Below, piece by piece: positions 7,408-14,753 of a DNA stretch of 22,505 bases. The DNA is from an uncultured Pseudogracilibacillus sp. GTDB lineage: Bacteria; Bacillota; Bacilli; Bacillales; Amphibacillaceae. The position numbers were made by a program, and so were the translations under genes. Positions within the stretch are counted from its first letter, which is position 1. Every line of letters begins with the position of its first letter. Location of the stretch: NCBI GenBank assembly GCA_937960785.1, contig CALGOZ010000078.1, positions 1 to 22,505 on the forward strand, written 5' to 3'. Below the pieces are notes generated by a model. It saw only the letters and a list, made by a program, of their open reading frames with translations, was not told the DNA's origin and ran no database searches.

Positions 7408-7881
7408 CTACATGTAATCCTTATCTTTTTTATTATATAATAACCGAAGTATCCAATAATAGATTAATATACCGGTAAGGCTTCCTACACTATCAATTAA
7501 GACATCCCTTAGCTCCCCGCTTCGTCCAGGAATAAAGGTCTGATGCCATTCATCCGTCATCGCATAAATAACCGAGAGAATAAGCGCAAATAGAACGTTC
7601 TCTATCGGTTTACGTTCAGAAAATAGCCTTACCGAATGATACATTAAAAAACCTAGCACCATATAGGCAAAAAAGTGCGCCCCTTTTCGAATAAAAAAAT
7701 GTAACACTTCCCCATCGAAGGTAATCGGTAATAAGGAGAGCAGTCCCATCACAAGCTTAGCAAACCTACCACTTAACTCACTCGATGCCTCTGCTGGTTG
7801 ATGGGATAAATAAAAAATAACCCCCATCCAACTTAACGTAGCTAAAAGTGCAACACCCTTATGACGTAATAATACTTTCAT
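7408..7881 (-). CDS. VanZ-like family membrane protein
   Basis: This 157-residue protein has about four membrane segments: roughly 10-25, 58-80, 92-112 and 130-150. It carries the VanZ-like signature RKGAHFFAYMVLGFL and the following DEWHQTFIPGRSGELRDV, with the conserved His, Asp/Glu-Trp-His-Gln and Gly-Arg residues. VanZ itself gives low-level teicoplanin resistance; chromosomal homologues are mostly uncharacterised, so drug resistance should not be assumed. The start ATG is one base after the stop of the upstream monooxygenase gene (TAA-A-ATG), and its ribosome binding site lies within that gene. Translational coupling is therefore likely. Confidence 0.87.
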   Translation of the reverse strand: MKVLLRHKGVALLATLSWMGVIFYLSHQPAEASSELSGRFAKLVMGLLSLLPITFDGEVLHFFIRKGAHFFAYMVLGFLMYHSVRLFSERKPIENVLFALILSVIYAMTDEWHQTFIPGRSGELRDVLIDSVGSLTGILIYYWILRLLYNKKDKDYM

Positions 7882-7882
7882 T

Positions 7883-8893
7883 TTACGCCCCGTACATCGA
7901 ATCCCAGGCATTTTTTATAAGTTCATAAGACTTCCGCTTATCCGATGCTTCGTGAGTGATTGTTACAAGCATCAATTCATCTGCATCGTAATCTTTCGCT
8001 AACTGATGAAGTTCTTCTGCCACTTCTTCAGGATTTCCGATAATCATCGTTTCTTTCTGCTTAGTCATTTTCACTTGCTCTTCTTCAGTCCATTTGAAGC
8101 TACGCACTTCTTCCAGACTTGGAATCGTTAATTGTTCGTGCGCTTTCTCCTGTAATAGGGACCAAGCAAGCGTGCTTTTAGCAAGTTCGTCAGCTTGGGC
8201 TTCCGTCTCTGCACAAATCGCATGAACAGCGACGATTACTTCTGCCCGTTCATTGTAACGTTTTTCATACTGTTTACGATAATGTCGTACAATCTCTACT
8301 CCATCAAAATCCGTCATAAAATGTCCGAACGCATAAGCCATCTTTTTCTCAAGAGCGAGTTTACTACTTCGTTTACTCGTACCAAGCATCCACGTTTTTG
8401 GTGGTGTGTCAGGTACTGGTGTCGGCTTTACTTTCGCAAAGGTTGAATCCTGTGGAAATGATTGATGGAGAAAGTGATGCAACTCATCGATTAGTTCACT
8501 ATAACGATTTACTTGAGCTAAATAATTGTCAGACAAAGCTAAGGAAACCTCCGCCGAACCCCCTGGTGCCCGACCGATTCCAAGGTCAATTCGATTAGGA
8601 AATAAAGTCGCTAATAAGTTATACGTCTCAGCAACACGAAAGGGTTTATAATAAGGAAGCAACACTGCTCCAGCACCAATTCGAATCTTCTCCGTTTGGG
8701 AACCAATCACACCTAACATGACATCCGGATTCGGACAGGCAAGACCGAATAAATCGTGATGTTCCGCAATCCAAAATCGCTCATAGCCTAAATCCTCACC
8801 TAATTGAGCGAGCCGAACAGAAGCTTGAAGCGCCTCCTGTGCTGTCTGTCCTGTCGATATAGGTGATTGATCTAATATACTTAACTTAACCAT
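7883..8893 (-). CDS. LLM-class flavin-dependent oxidoreductase (bacterial luciferase-like)
   Basis: This 336-residue TIM-barrel protein belongs to the luciferase-like monooxygenase family, MsnO8-like branch. Evidence includes the N-terminus KLSILDQSPIS, RFWIAEHHD around 39-47, RIGAGAVLLPYYKPFRVAE and RIDLGIGRAPGG. Members use reduced FMN and O2; the substrate is unknown. It heads the four-gene leftward run (monooxygenase, VanZ-like, cyclophilin, glycerophosphodiesterase). The ATG follows AGGTGAAGGG closely. Single-gene homologues are common in Bacilli and usually have no assigned role. Confidence 0.9.
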   Translation of the reverse strand: MVKLSILDQSPISTGQTAQEALQASVRLAQLGEDLGYERFWIAEHHDLFGLACPNPDVMLGVIGSQTEKIRIGAGAVLLPYYKPFRVAETYNLLATLFPNRIDLGIGRAPGGSAEVSLALSDNYLAQVNRYSELIDELHHFLHQSFPQDSTFAKVKPTPVPDTPPKTWMLGTSKRSSKLALEKKMAYAFGHFMTDFDGVEIVRHYRKQYEKRYNERAEVIVAVHAICAETEAQADELAKSTLAWSLLQEKAHEQLTIPSLEEVRSFKWTEEEQVKMTKQKETMIIGNPEEVAEELHQLAKDYDADELMLVTITHEASDKRKSYELIKNAWDSMYGA

Positions 8894-9090
8894 CCCTTCA
8901 CCTGCTTATCTTTATATTTCATTATGATTTTCATCGAAAAGCTATATATATTTAGCGTACACGATTTTTTTATTTTAAGCGACTAGTTAAACTAGAACCT
9001 ATTATAAAATGTTTACTCCTCTTTCTTATTTTTTCAAATTATGGTACTGTATATAAAAACAAGGTGAAAGATAAATAGAAGGTGACATAA

Positions 9091-9753
9091 ATGAAAGTTG
9101 CGATTTTTGATTTTGACGGAACGATTTATAAATACGAAACTTACTCCCTAATGCTAGATATGGCAAAACAAGATCCACGCTTCCAAGATACGTTTAAACG
9201 TTTTTATTATTCGATTGTACCGCCATATTTAGGTTACAAAATTCGTCTATACCCAGAAGCAAAGATGAAATACGACTTAACACAAAAATATTTACGCCTT
9301 TTACACGGTATGACGCCCGCCGAAGTCGAAGCTTATTTTAAGGAAATCGCAACGAAAATGGAAGATGACTTAAACGAACTAGTCCTCGAACGAATGGAAC
9401 AACACCATGACAATAATGATCTAATCATGGTCGTATCGGGAGCTTTCACACCTTTATTACAAGCAGTATTGAAAGAGTTCCCAGTCGATCATATTATTGG
9501 AACGGATATCCCCTTCGCTAGGGACCAAGTTGATTCGACTATACCGATCGACCACGTCCAAGCCGAACGGAAAACAGAACTAATCCTAGAAACATTAAAA
9601 AATAACGTAATCGACTGGAAAAACAGCTACGCGTACGGCGACACAATGGCCGATATCCCCGTGTTAGAAATGGTCGGAAATCCAGTAGTCGTATGCCCTG
9701 AAGCAAAACTACAAGCCCTTGCCAACAAACAGAAATGGCCGACGATTTGTTAA
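9091..9753 (+). CDS. HAD-superfamily phosphatase, IB (SerB-like) type
   Basis: This 220-residue cytoplasmic hydrolase has all four HAD motifs: DFDGT with nucleophile Asp7 and acid/base Asp9, Ser116 in VVSGAF, Lys161, and GDTMADIP at 183-190 binding Mg2+. A helical cap lies between motifs I and II (about residues 17-90), as in subfamily IB, which includes phosphoserine phosphatases. The substrate cannot be read from sequence; SerB identity is not claimed. The ATG has GAAGGTGA 7 nt upstream. It is monocistronic, divergent from the monooxygenase operon and followed by two terminators. Confidence 0.88.
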   Translation: MKVAIFDFDGTIYKYETYSLMLDMAKQDPRFQDTFKRFYYSIVPPYLGYKIRLYPEAKMKYDLTQKYLRLLHGMTPAEVEAYFKEIATKMEDDLNELVLERMEQHHDNNDLIMVVSGAFTPLLQAVLKEFPVDHIIGTDIPFARDQVDSTIPIDHVQAERKTELILETLKNNVIDWKNSYAYGDTMADIPVLEMVGNPVVVCPEAKLQALANKQKWPTIC

Positions 9754-9787
9754 ATATATATCCTATTTTTATAATAAATATGGAAAC

Positions 9788-9816
9788 TCCTCGATATAAA
9801 ATTGAGGAAATTTTTT
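9788..9816 (+). terminator. Intrinsic terminator of the HAD phosphatase gene
   Basis: TCCTCGAT (9788-9795) pairs with ATTGAGGA (9801-9808), with one G-U pair and a 5-nt loop. It is followed by AATTTTTT (9809-9816), in rightward polarity. Confidence 0.7.
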
Positions 9817-9836
9817 ATTTCAAGAAATACAAAAAA

Positions 9837-9871
9837 ACGAATTAACGGCAGTCACTTTACCGTTAATTCGT
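9837..9871. terminator. Bidirectional terminator between the HAD and YIP1-like genes
   Basis: ACGAATTAACGG (9837-9848) pairs perfectly with CCGTTAATTCGT (9860-9871) around an 11-nt loop. Seven A residues on the left provide a U-tract for the leftward gene that stops at 9889, and CTCTTTTT on the right serves rightward transcripts. Confidence 0.85.
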
Positions 9872-9888
9872 CTCTTTTTATAAGTGGC

Positions 9889-10590
9889 TTACATTATACT
9901 AAATGATTGACTGACAATGGTTAAGAAAATGCTTGTAAAAACTATTAATACATTAAATCCAATAACAAGGCTCCAGGATAAAACCTTGGAAAAGTTCGCA
10001 CCGATTTGTAAACCGATTGCAGTTAGAATAATCGACCAAATATTAAAAATTTCAATAAAAGAAAGAAACACCCCTAAAGCTCCACTAGCTTGCACAAATA
10101 CATTTAGACTTGTAAACAATAATTCCGGATCTGTGCTTGAAGAAAGATAAGTTAACATACCATTCACTAAATTACCACTAAAAGTAATTAAATTTATAAA
10201 AGTAAATAAAGCGAATAACTGGGTAAAAGATATAGATAAGTGCGCGATTTTACCGATAATATAGTAAACAGTTGCAGTAATTAAAATCGTAATAATCGGA
10301 ACAATTGCCGAAGCGATGACTGTGGCAATCTTCGTAATGGTTGAAAATAACTTAGATTGTTCCACCATAAGATGACCGAGTTCATCTTCAATTGACGTCT
10401 CTACTAAATCAAGAGTAAATAAAGCAGACATAACTGCTAGGATTACGACAACAATCAAGGCCCGAACAAAATTCGGTTTGTTTTTAATTCGTTCAAATTG
10501 TTCTCTTGGTTGATAAAAGATCCCGAATAACGATGGAGATGGCGAAGTTGATAGAGTTGCGTTATTTAATTGTTTACGCTCGCTAGACAT
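9889..10590 (-). CDS. YIP1-family-like integral membrane protein
   Basis: This 233-residue protein has a short cytoplasmic N-terminus (SLFGIFYQPREQFERIKNKP, residues 20-39), the usual YIP1-type lead-in before the first membrane segment. About five membrane segments follow. The bacterial family is widespread and uncharacterised; the eukaryotic relatives act in vesicle traffic, which tells little here. An upstream in-frame ATG at 10665 lacks a ribosome binding site, while the ATG at 10590 has AAAGGAG 8 nt before it, so I use the latter. It is monocistronic with a strong terminator downstream. Confidence 0.8.
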   Translation of the reverse strand: MSSERKQLNNATLSTSPSPSLFGIFYQPREQFERIKNKPNFVRALIVVVILAVMSALFTLDLVETSIEDELGHLMVEQSKLFSTITKIATVIASAIVPIITILITATVYYIIGKIAHLSISFTQLFALFTFINLITFSGNLVNGMLTYLSSSTDPELLFTSLNVFVQASGALGVFLSFIEIFNIWSIILTAIGLQIGANFSKVLSWSLVIGFNVLIVFTSIFLTIVSQSFSIM

Positions 10591-10779
10591 AGACTCAACT
10601 CCTTTTTCGTGTTCATTTTTCAGACTACTTTTTACAAATCTATTATAAGCATAACTTATAAACATTTTACAATAAATGTATGCATCACAATATAGCTACA
10701 TTAAACGATTAATGCAATTTATTTCCGAAGTTATTTTTATTAAAAAAGAAGCGTAACTACTTATGAATTCGTATAGATA

Positions 10780-10788
10780 TGGTATGAT
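10780..10788 (+). promoter_or_regulatory. Extended -10 promoter of the DinB-like gene
   Basis: TGGTATGAT matches the TGn extended -10 pattern with hexamer TATGAT (10783-10788). It lies 51 bp before the start codon. The -35 is weak (TTATGA, 10761-10766). Confidence 0.4.
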
Positions 10789-10839
10789 AAGGTTAGCACG
10801 TCACATTAATTGATGAAACTTTTGAAAGGAGTTTTTTCC

Positions 10840-11304
10840 ATGGAATCGATGGCAATGTTTAAATATTCGCGTACGTCTACGCTTATTTTGTTACCGAAGT
10901 TAGAAGAAGAAATTTGGGATATTCAGCCAGATGGTTGGCCGAATACAATCCGTTGGAATGCAGGGCATGTGTATGCGGAAGCTGAAGGCTTTTTGCACGA
11001 TGCTGACAACGATTATGAAGTAATTCGTCCAGATTGGATGGATCTCTTCTTAGATGGTACTCGCCCTTCCGAATGGCCTGACGAAGTCCCTTCTAAGGAA
11101 GAAATTATCGATGCTTTAGTTGAACAAGAAAAAAGAATCGAGAATTTCTTTAAAAATAAATTAGAAAATAAAGCTGACCACGTCCGTGATATTAATGGTA
11201 TGCTACTGGAGACGGTCGATCACTCCTTACAATTCGTCACTTGGCACGAAGGATTGCATTTAGGTATTTTAAAATCGTTACGCTTAGCAATCGATAATCA
11301 ATAA
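10840..11304 (+). CDS. DinB-family (DinB/YfiT superfamily) protein
   Basis: This 154-residue four-helix protein of the DinB superfamily has candidate metal-binding histidines in RWNAGHVYAEAE and in the C-terminal WHEGLHLGIL (His-x3-His). Superfamily members include bacillithiol- and mycothiol-dependent transferases and metal-dependent hydrolases, but the substrate of this branch is not known. In-frame starts exist at 10810, but AAAGGAG lies 8 nt before the ATG at 10840, so that start is preferred. It is transcribed alone and ends in a strong hairpin. Confidence 0.87.
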   Translation: MESMAMFKYSRTSTLILLPKLEEEIWDIQPDGWPNTIRWNAGHVYAEAEGFLHDADNDYEVIRPDWMDLFLDGTRPSEWPDEVPSKEEIIDALVEQEKRIENFFKNKLENKADHVRDINGMLLETVDHSLQFVTWHEGLHLGILKSLRLAIDNQ

Positions 11305-11346
11305 TATCGAAAGACCTCGATTGAGCCGATAAATAGACCCTCTTAC

Positions 11347-11380
11347 AACACGAAATGGGATTAACTTCTCATTTCGTGTT
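11347..11380 (+). terminator. Intrinsic terminator after the DinB-like gene
   Basis: AACACGAAATG (11347-11357) pairs with CATTTCGTGTT (11370-11380). The stem extends inward by three more pairs including a G-U. The T-tract after it is short. Confidence 0.65.
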
Positions 11381-11462
11381 TGCGCTATTTCAATTAAATG
11401 ATTGGAGAAAGTTAACGATATCATCCTTGTCGATGTTTTATAGAGAACAAGCTTTTATTTTA

Positions 11463-11471
11463 TGGTAAAAT
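11463..11471 (+). promoter_or_regulatory. Extended -10 promoter upstream of the YtvI-type gene
   Basis: TGGTAAAAT fits a TGn extended -10 with hexamer TAAAAT (11466-11471), 34 bp before the start codon. No convincing -35 is visible. I see no clear sigma-E motif despite the sporulation link of YtvI homologues. Confidence 0.35.
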
Positions 11472-11504
11472 GTTACAAAGGCTTGTTAAAGGGCGGAGAT
11501 TAAG

Positions 11505-12629
11505 ATGAATAAACGGAATCTTTTTATTTTATTACGAATTGGCATCGTGATCGCAGCGACAATTGGTGGAGTAATCTTATTATTTTTACTCGGCAAATTA
11601 ATGGTGCCGTTTATTATTGGTTTTTTCCTTGCTTTATTAATTAATCCCTTAGTCGAATGGCTCCAATATCATACGCGAATGCCTCGAGGCTTTGCGGTGC
11701 TTACTTCACTAATTTTAATTATCGGTATTATTTCCGCTGCGATTACATTACTTGTAACAGAAATTATTCAAGGTTTCGCTTATTTATCTCGAATCATCCC
11801 AGAGCATTATAAGAAGTTCTCCCAATATATTCAGGAGTTTTACAATGAGACGATTATGCCAATCGTCAATAATTTGCTCAGTATATTCAAAGGGCTTGAA
11901 CAAGGGCAACAAAGCTCTTTGTTAGAAAGTATGCAATTTATCGGCGAACGATTAACGAACACTTTCAGTGCGATTATCCAAGGATTAGGAAATGGCTTAT
12001 ATATCGTTATTTCAAAATTACCGAACTTCGCGACGATCTTTATCATCTCATTACTAGCTACATTTTTTATTGGTAAAGATTGGGAACGTATCATTTTACA
12101 AATGCGTGGTAAAATTCCTGCAAAAGTACGCATTCGTATTAATCAAATTTACGAAGGGTTACAACGGGCACTATTAGGTTTTTTAAAGGCTGAGTTAAAG
12201 TTAACTTTTATTACAGCATGTATCGTATTTGTCGGTTTATTAATTTTGCGCGTTGAACATGCCCTTTCGATTGCCTTAATCGTTTGGATTGTTGACTTTT
12301 TACCGTATATTGGTGCCATTTTAGTTTTCTTACCATGGGCCTTGTATAGCTTTTTTACTGGAGATATTTTTCTCGGAACGGGTTTGTCCATTTTATACGG
12401 TTTAATCGTCTTACAAAGGCAATTAATTAAGCCGAAAATTTTATCATCCAGTATCGGAATTAGTCCATTGCTAACACTATTTACGATGTATGTTGGCTTT
12501 AAGTTAGTTGGATTAATCGGTATCGTAATCGGACCTTTAACCTTTATCTTCATCAAAATATTAAATGAAACCGGAATCCTCGGGGAAGTATGGAGCTTTA
12601 TTATTGGTGAAAAAGAAAAAACAAACTAA
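11505..12629 (+). CDS. ytvI: AI-2E family permease, YtvI-like sporulation membrane protein
   Basis: This 374-residue membrane protein belongs to the AI-2E (UPF0118/PerM) family. Membrane segments lie near residues 8-50 (two), 63-86, 160-190, 225-275, 285-300 and 310-355. A soluble loop at about 95-155 separates the second and third groups. Conserved family features are PFIIGFFLALLINPLVEW near the start and FFIGKDWERI in the middle. Length and loop pattern resemble Bacillus YtvI, annotated as a sporulation integral membrane protein; the transported substrate is not established. The ATG follows GGGCGGAG. Assignment to the YtvI branch rather than another AI-2E paralogue is from memory. Confidence 0.8.
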   Translation: MNKRNLFILLRIGIVIAATIGGVILLFLLGKLMVPFIIGFFLALLINPLVEWLQYHTRMPRGFAVLTSLILIIGIISAAITLLVTEIIQGFAYLSRIIPEHYKKFSQYIQEFYNETIMPIVNNLLSIFKGLEQGQQSSLLESMQFIGERLTNTFSAIIQGLGNGLYIVISKLPNFATIFIISLLATFFIGKDWERIILQMRGKIPAKVRIRINQIYEGLQRALLGFLKAELKLTFITACIVFVGLLILRVEHALSIALIVWIVDFLPYIGAILVFLPWALYSFFTGDIFLGTGLSILYGLIVLQRQLIKPKILSSSIGISPLLTLFTMYVGFKLVGLIGIVIGPLTFIFIKILNETGILGEVWSFIIGEKEKTN

Positions 12630-12684
12630 CCTTACAGTAAATGTCAAGACAAGTTGTTGAAAATATAGTATAATTAATAATCGT

Positions 12685-12706
12685 CCGGCCTGTACAAGTT
12701 GGCCGG
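12685..12706 (+). terminator. GC-rich hairpin after the YtvI-type gene
   Basis: CCGGCC (12685-12690) pairs with GGCCGG (12701-12706) across a 10-nt loop. TTATTTAAAG follows. The stem is short but strong for this AT-rich DNA. Confidence 0.5.
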
Positions 12707-12794
12707 TTATTTAAAGCTAGAATTTATTACTTTTTTTGTTGATGAAAGCCTTGTCTTTATCCCTATTAGCACAAATGTAAACGTAACTAATTTA

Positions 12795-12823
12795 TTGTTT
12801 TCTAAATAAATTTACGTTATCAT
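12795..12823 (+). promoter_or_regulatory. Sigma-A promoter of lcfB
   Basis: TTGTTT (12795-12800) and TATCAT (12818-12823) are separated by exactly 17 bp. The predicted start site, about 12830, falls inside the FadR box. Confidence 0.6.
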
Positions 12824-12826
12824 TTT

Positions 12827-12844
12827 TGAATGAACAATCACTCA
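12827..12844 (+). promoter_or_regulatory. FadR operator (repressor of fatty-acid degradation)
   Basis: TGAATGAACAATCACTCA has the 7-4-7 layout of the Bacillus FadR box as I recall it (TGAATGA, four bases, TCATTCA), with one mismatch in the right half. It overlaps the predicted start site and lies 20 bp before the lcfB ATG. Repression relieved by long-chain acyl-CoA is therefore expected. FadR itself is not encoded in this window. Confidence 0.7.
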
Positions 12845-12864
12845 TTAGGAAGGATCGATACAAC

Positions 12865-14391
12865 ATGAATTTACCACAATCTGTCTACGAACGAGCGATG
12901 AATCAGTCGGAAAAACCAGCCTACGTATTTTTGAACGAAGAAGTATCGTACGGTGAGTTGGAACAATCCGTCGCAATGTTTGCCGGTGCGTTAAAAAAGC
13001 TCGGTATTAAAAAGGGAGATCACATCGTTTTACTCTTAGGAAATACGCCTCACTATTTAATTTCTTTATATGCTAGTTGGCGTTTAGGGGCGGTCGCCGT
13101 ACCAGTGAACCCTACATACACGCCAAATGAGTTATCCTACATTATTCAAAATAGTGATGCAAAATTAATTATCGGTTTAGACAAATTAGCTCCTTTATTT
13201 GCTAAAACGAAAGATTTATTTCCTAACGTTGAAAACGTTATCGCCTGTGAAACAGATGAAGAATCTGTAAAACAGTGCATGCAATTAGAAGAACCACCAT
13301 ATTTTTTCAAAAGTATAATTCAAGAAGCAGAACCAGTTACAGAAATTACCGAACTCGATAAGGACGATAATGCAATTATTTTATACACATCTGGAACAAC
13401 TGGCTTACCTAAAGGCGCCATGTTAACACATGAAAACGTCTACTCCAACGCACGAGACGTAGGAACCTACTTACGTATGAACGATAAAGACCGTGTCGTT
13501 GCGACATTACCAGTATTCCACGTGTTCGCTTTAACCGTTGTTGTAAACGCCCCATTATATCGTGGCGCGACGATTTTATTAGAACCGAAGTTTAGCCCTG
13601 CTGGAGTACTGAAGACGATTCGCGAACATAAAGCAACCGTTTTCGCCGGTGTACCGACCATGTACAACTTCATTTATCAATATGAAGATGGTAAGCGTGA
13701 AGACTATGAATCTATTCGTCTTTCAATCTCTGGTGGTGCATCTTTACCAGTTTCCTTGCTGAAAAATTTTGAAGAAAAGTTTGACACAAGAATCCAAGAA
13801 GGTTATGGATTGTCCGAGGCTTCACCCGTAACCTGCTTTAACCCTATCGATCGTGAGCGAGTCCCAGGATCAATCGGTATGTCGATTGTTAATGTAGAAA
13901 ATAAAGTCGTCGATAAAGATGGCAATGAAGTACCAAAAGGCGAAGTAGGAGAATTAATCGTCCGTGGACCAAACGTAATGAAAGGCTACTATAAAATGCC
14001 GGAAGAAACTGCGAAGACAATTAAAGATGGTTGGCTATACACTGGAGATATGGCAAAAGAAGATGAAAACGGCTACTTCTACATTGTCGACCGTAAGAAA
14101 GATATGATTATCGTCGGTGGCTTCAATGTCTTTCCAAGAGAAGTTGAAGAAGTATTGTATGGTCATCCAGACGTTGTAGAAAGTGCTGTAGTAGGTAAGC
14201 CTGATGATGAACAAGGTGAAGTAGTCCATGCATACGTCACAGTAAAAAACGGAAGTACTGTTACAGAAACAGATTTAATCGAATACTGCACACAAAATCT
14301 AGCAAAATATAAAGTACCTGTTGCCATTCACTTTATGGATGAATTACCGAAAAACTCTACCGGGAAAATTTTACGAAAAGAATTACGTTAG
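12865..14391 (+). CDS. lcfB: Long-chain acyl-CoA synthetase, LcfB-type
   Basis: This 508-residue ANL-superfamily ligase activates fatty acids to acyl-CoA through an acyl-adenylate. The ATP-binding P-loop YTSGTTGLPKG is at 174-184. The adenine-binding region has GYGLSEASP, the hinge region has YTGD and DRKKDMIIVGG, and catalytic Lys501 is in PKNSTGKILRKELR at the end. Long stretches (SISGGAS, EGYGLSEASPVTCFNP, VENKVVD) match B. subtilis LcfB as I remember it. The frame opens earlier with a TTG (12826), but that overlaps the FadR box and has no ribosome binding site. The ATG at 12865 has AGGAAGG upstream (a long 11-nt spacing) and fits the B. subtilis start. It should feed beta-oxidation. Confidence 0.93.
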   Translation: MNLPQSVYERAMNQSEKPAYVFLNEEVSYGELEQSVAMFAGALKKLGIKKGDHIVLLLGNTPHYLISLYASWRLGAVAVPVNPTYTPNELSYIIQNSDAKLIIGLDKLAPLFAKTKDLFPNVENVIACETDEESVKQCMQLEEPPYFFKSIIQEAEPVTEITELDKDDNAIILYTSGTTGLPKGAMLTHENVYSNARDVGTYLRMNDKDRVVATLPVFHVFALTVVVNAPLYRGATILLEPKFSPAGVLKTIREHKATVFAGVPTMYNFIYQYEDGKREDYESIRLSISGGASLPVSLLKNFEEKFDTRIQEGYGLSEASPVTCFNPIDRERVPGSIGMSIVNVENKVVDKDGNEVPKGEVGELIVRGPNVMKGYYKMPEETAKTIKDGWLYTGDMAKEDENGYFYIVDRKKDMIIVGGFNVFPREVEEVLYGHPDVVESAVVGKPDDEQGEVVHAYVTVKNGSTVTETDLIEYCTQNLAKYKVPVAIHFMDELPKNSTGKILRKELR

Positions 14392-14753
14392 ATTCAAATA
14401 AATCTAGCTATGTAAAATTAACAATGAATCATTTCCTAGATTCATGGGATTTCTTGAGTGAATGAAATACATTTTCACCTATCGTATATTTTAGAAGAAA
14501 AGAGTCCCTCATAATAAGAAACAGTTTATTCTTTAGATGTAACGGAATAAACTGTTTCTTTTATTTTTCTATAAAATGATTAGTTTAACATAACTTTAAC
14601 TTCATACATTACTTCAATGTTTCTTATAACTTTTGAGCGTTTTACTTATTATCAACTCCTCTTTATTCTCACCAAAGAATAATAATCACCTTTTATTTAA
14701 CTAGGCATATGCATACTATCAAGTGTTAAAATACTGTTTGAATAGGTGATTTC
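14392..14753. other. 362-bp intergenic region with small repeats
   Basis: I see no gene here. A 7-bp inverted repeat, ATGAATC (14424-14430) with GATTCAT (14439-14445), lies just after lcfB. A strong terminator lies at 14516-14560. The last 190 bp before the catalase-like gene are very AT rich and hold AGGTGATTTC as its ribosome binding site. I find no convincing sigma-B promoter or PerR box, which are the usual controls of Bacillus catalases. Confidence 0.6.
14516..14560 (+). terminator. Strong intrinsic terminator downstream of lcfB
   Basis: A perfect 16-bp stem pairs AAGAAACAGTTTATTC (14516-14531) with GAATAAACTGTTTCTT (14545-14560) around a 13-nt loop. It is followed by TTATTTTTCT and lies 125 bp past the lcfB stop. 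Confidence 0.85.

Noticed and set aside
7408..7881. Glycopeptide resistance gene
   Set aside because: The VanZ-like domain is common in chromosomal proteins, and no other van genes are present, so resistance is not supported.
12149..12556. Long open frame antisense to the YtvI-type gene
   Set aside because: It is composed of low-complexity Lys/Pro/Ile runs typical of the reverse strand of a membrane protein gene, with no ribosome binding site.
14701..14753. CATACTA (14712-14718) resembling a sigma-G -10 box upstream of the catalase-like gene
   Set aside because: No matching -35 lies about 18 bp upstream, and the region is so AT rich that the hexamer is expected by chance.
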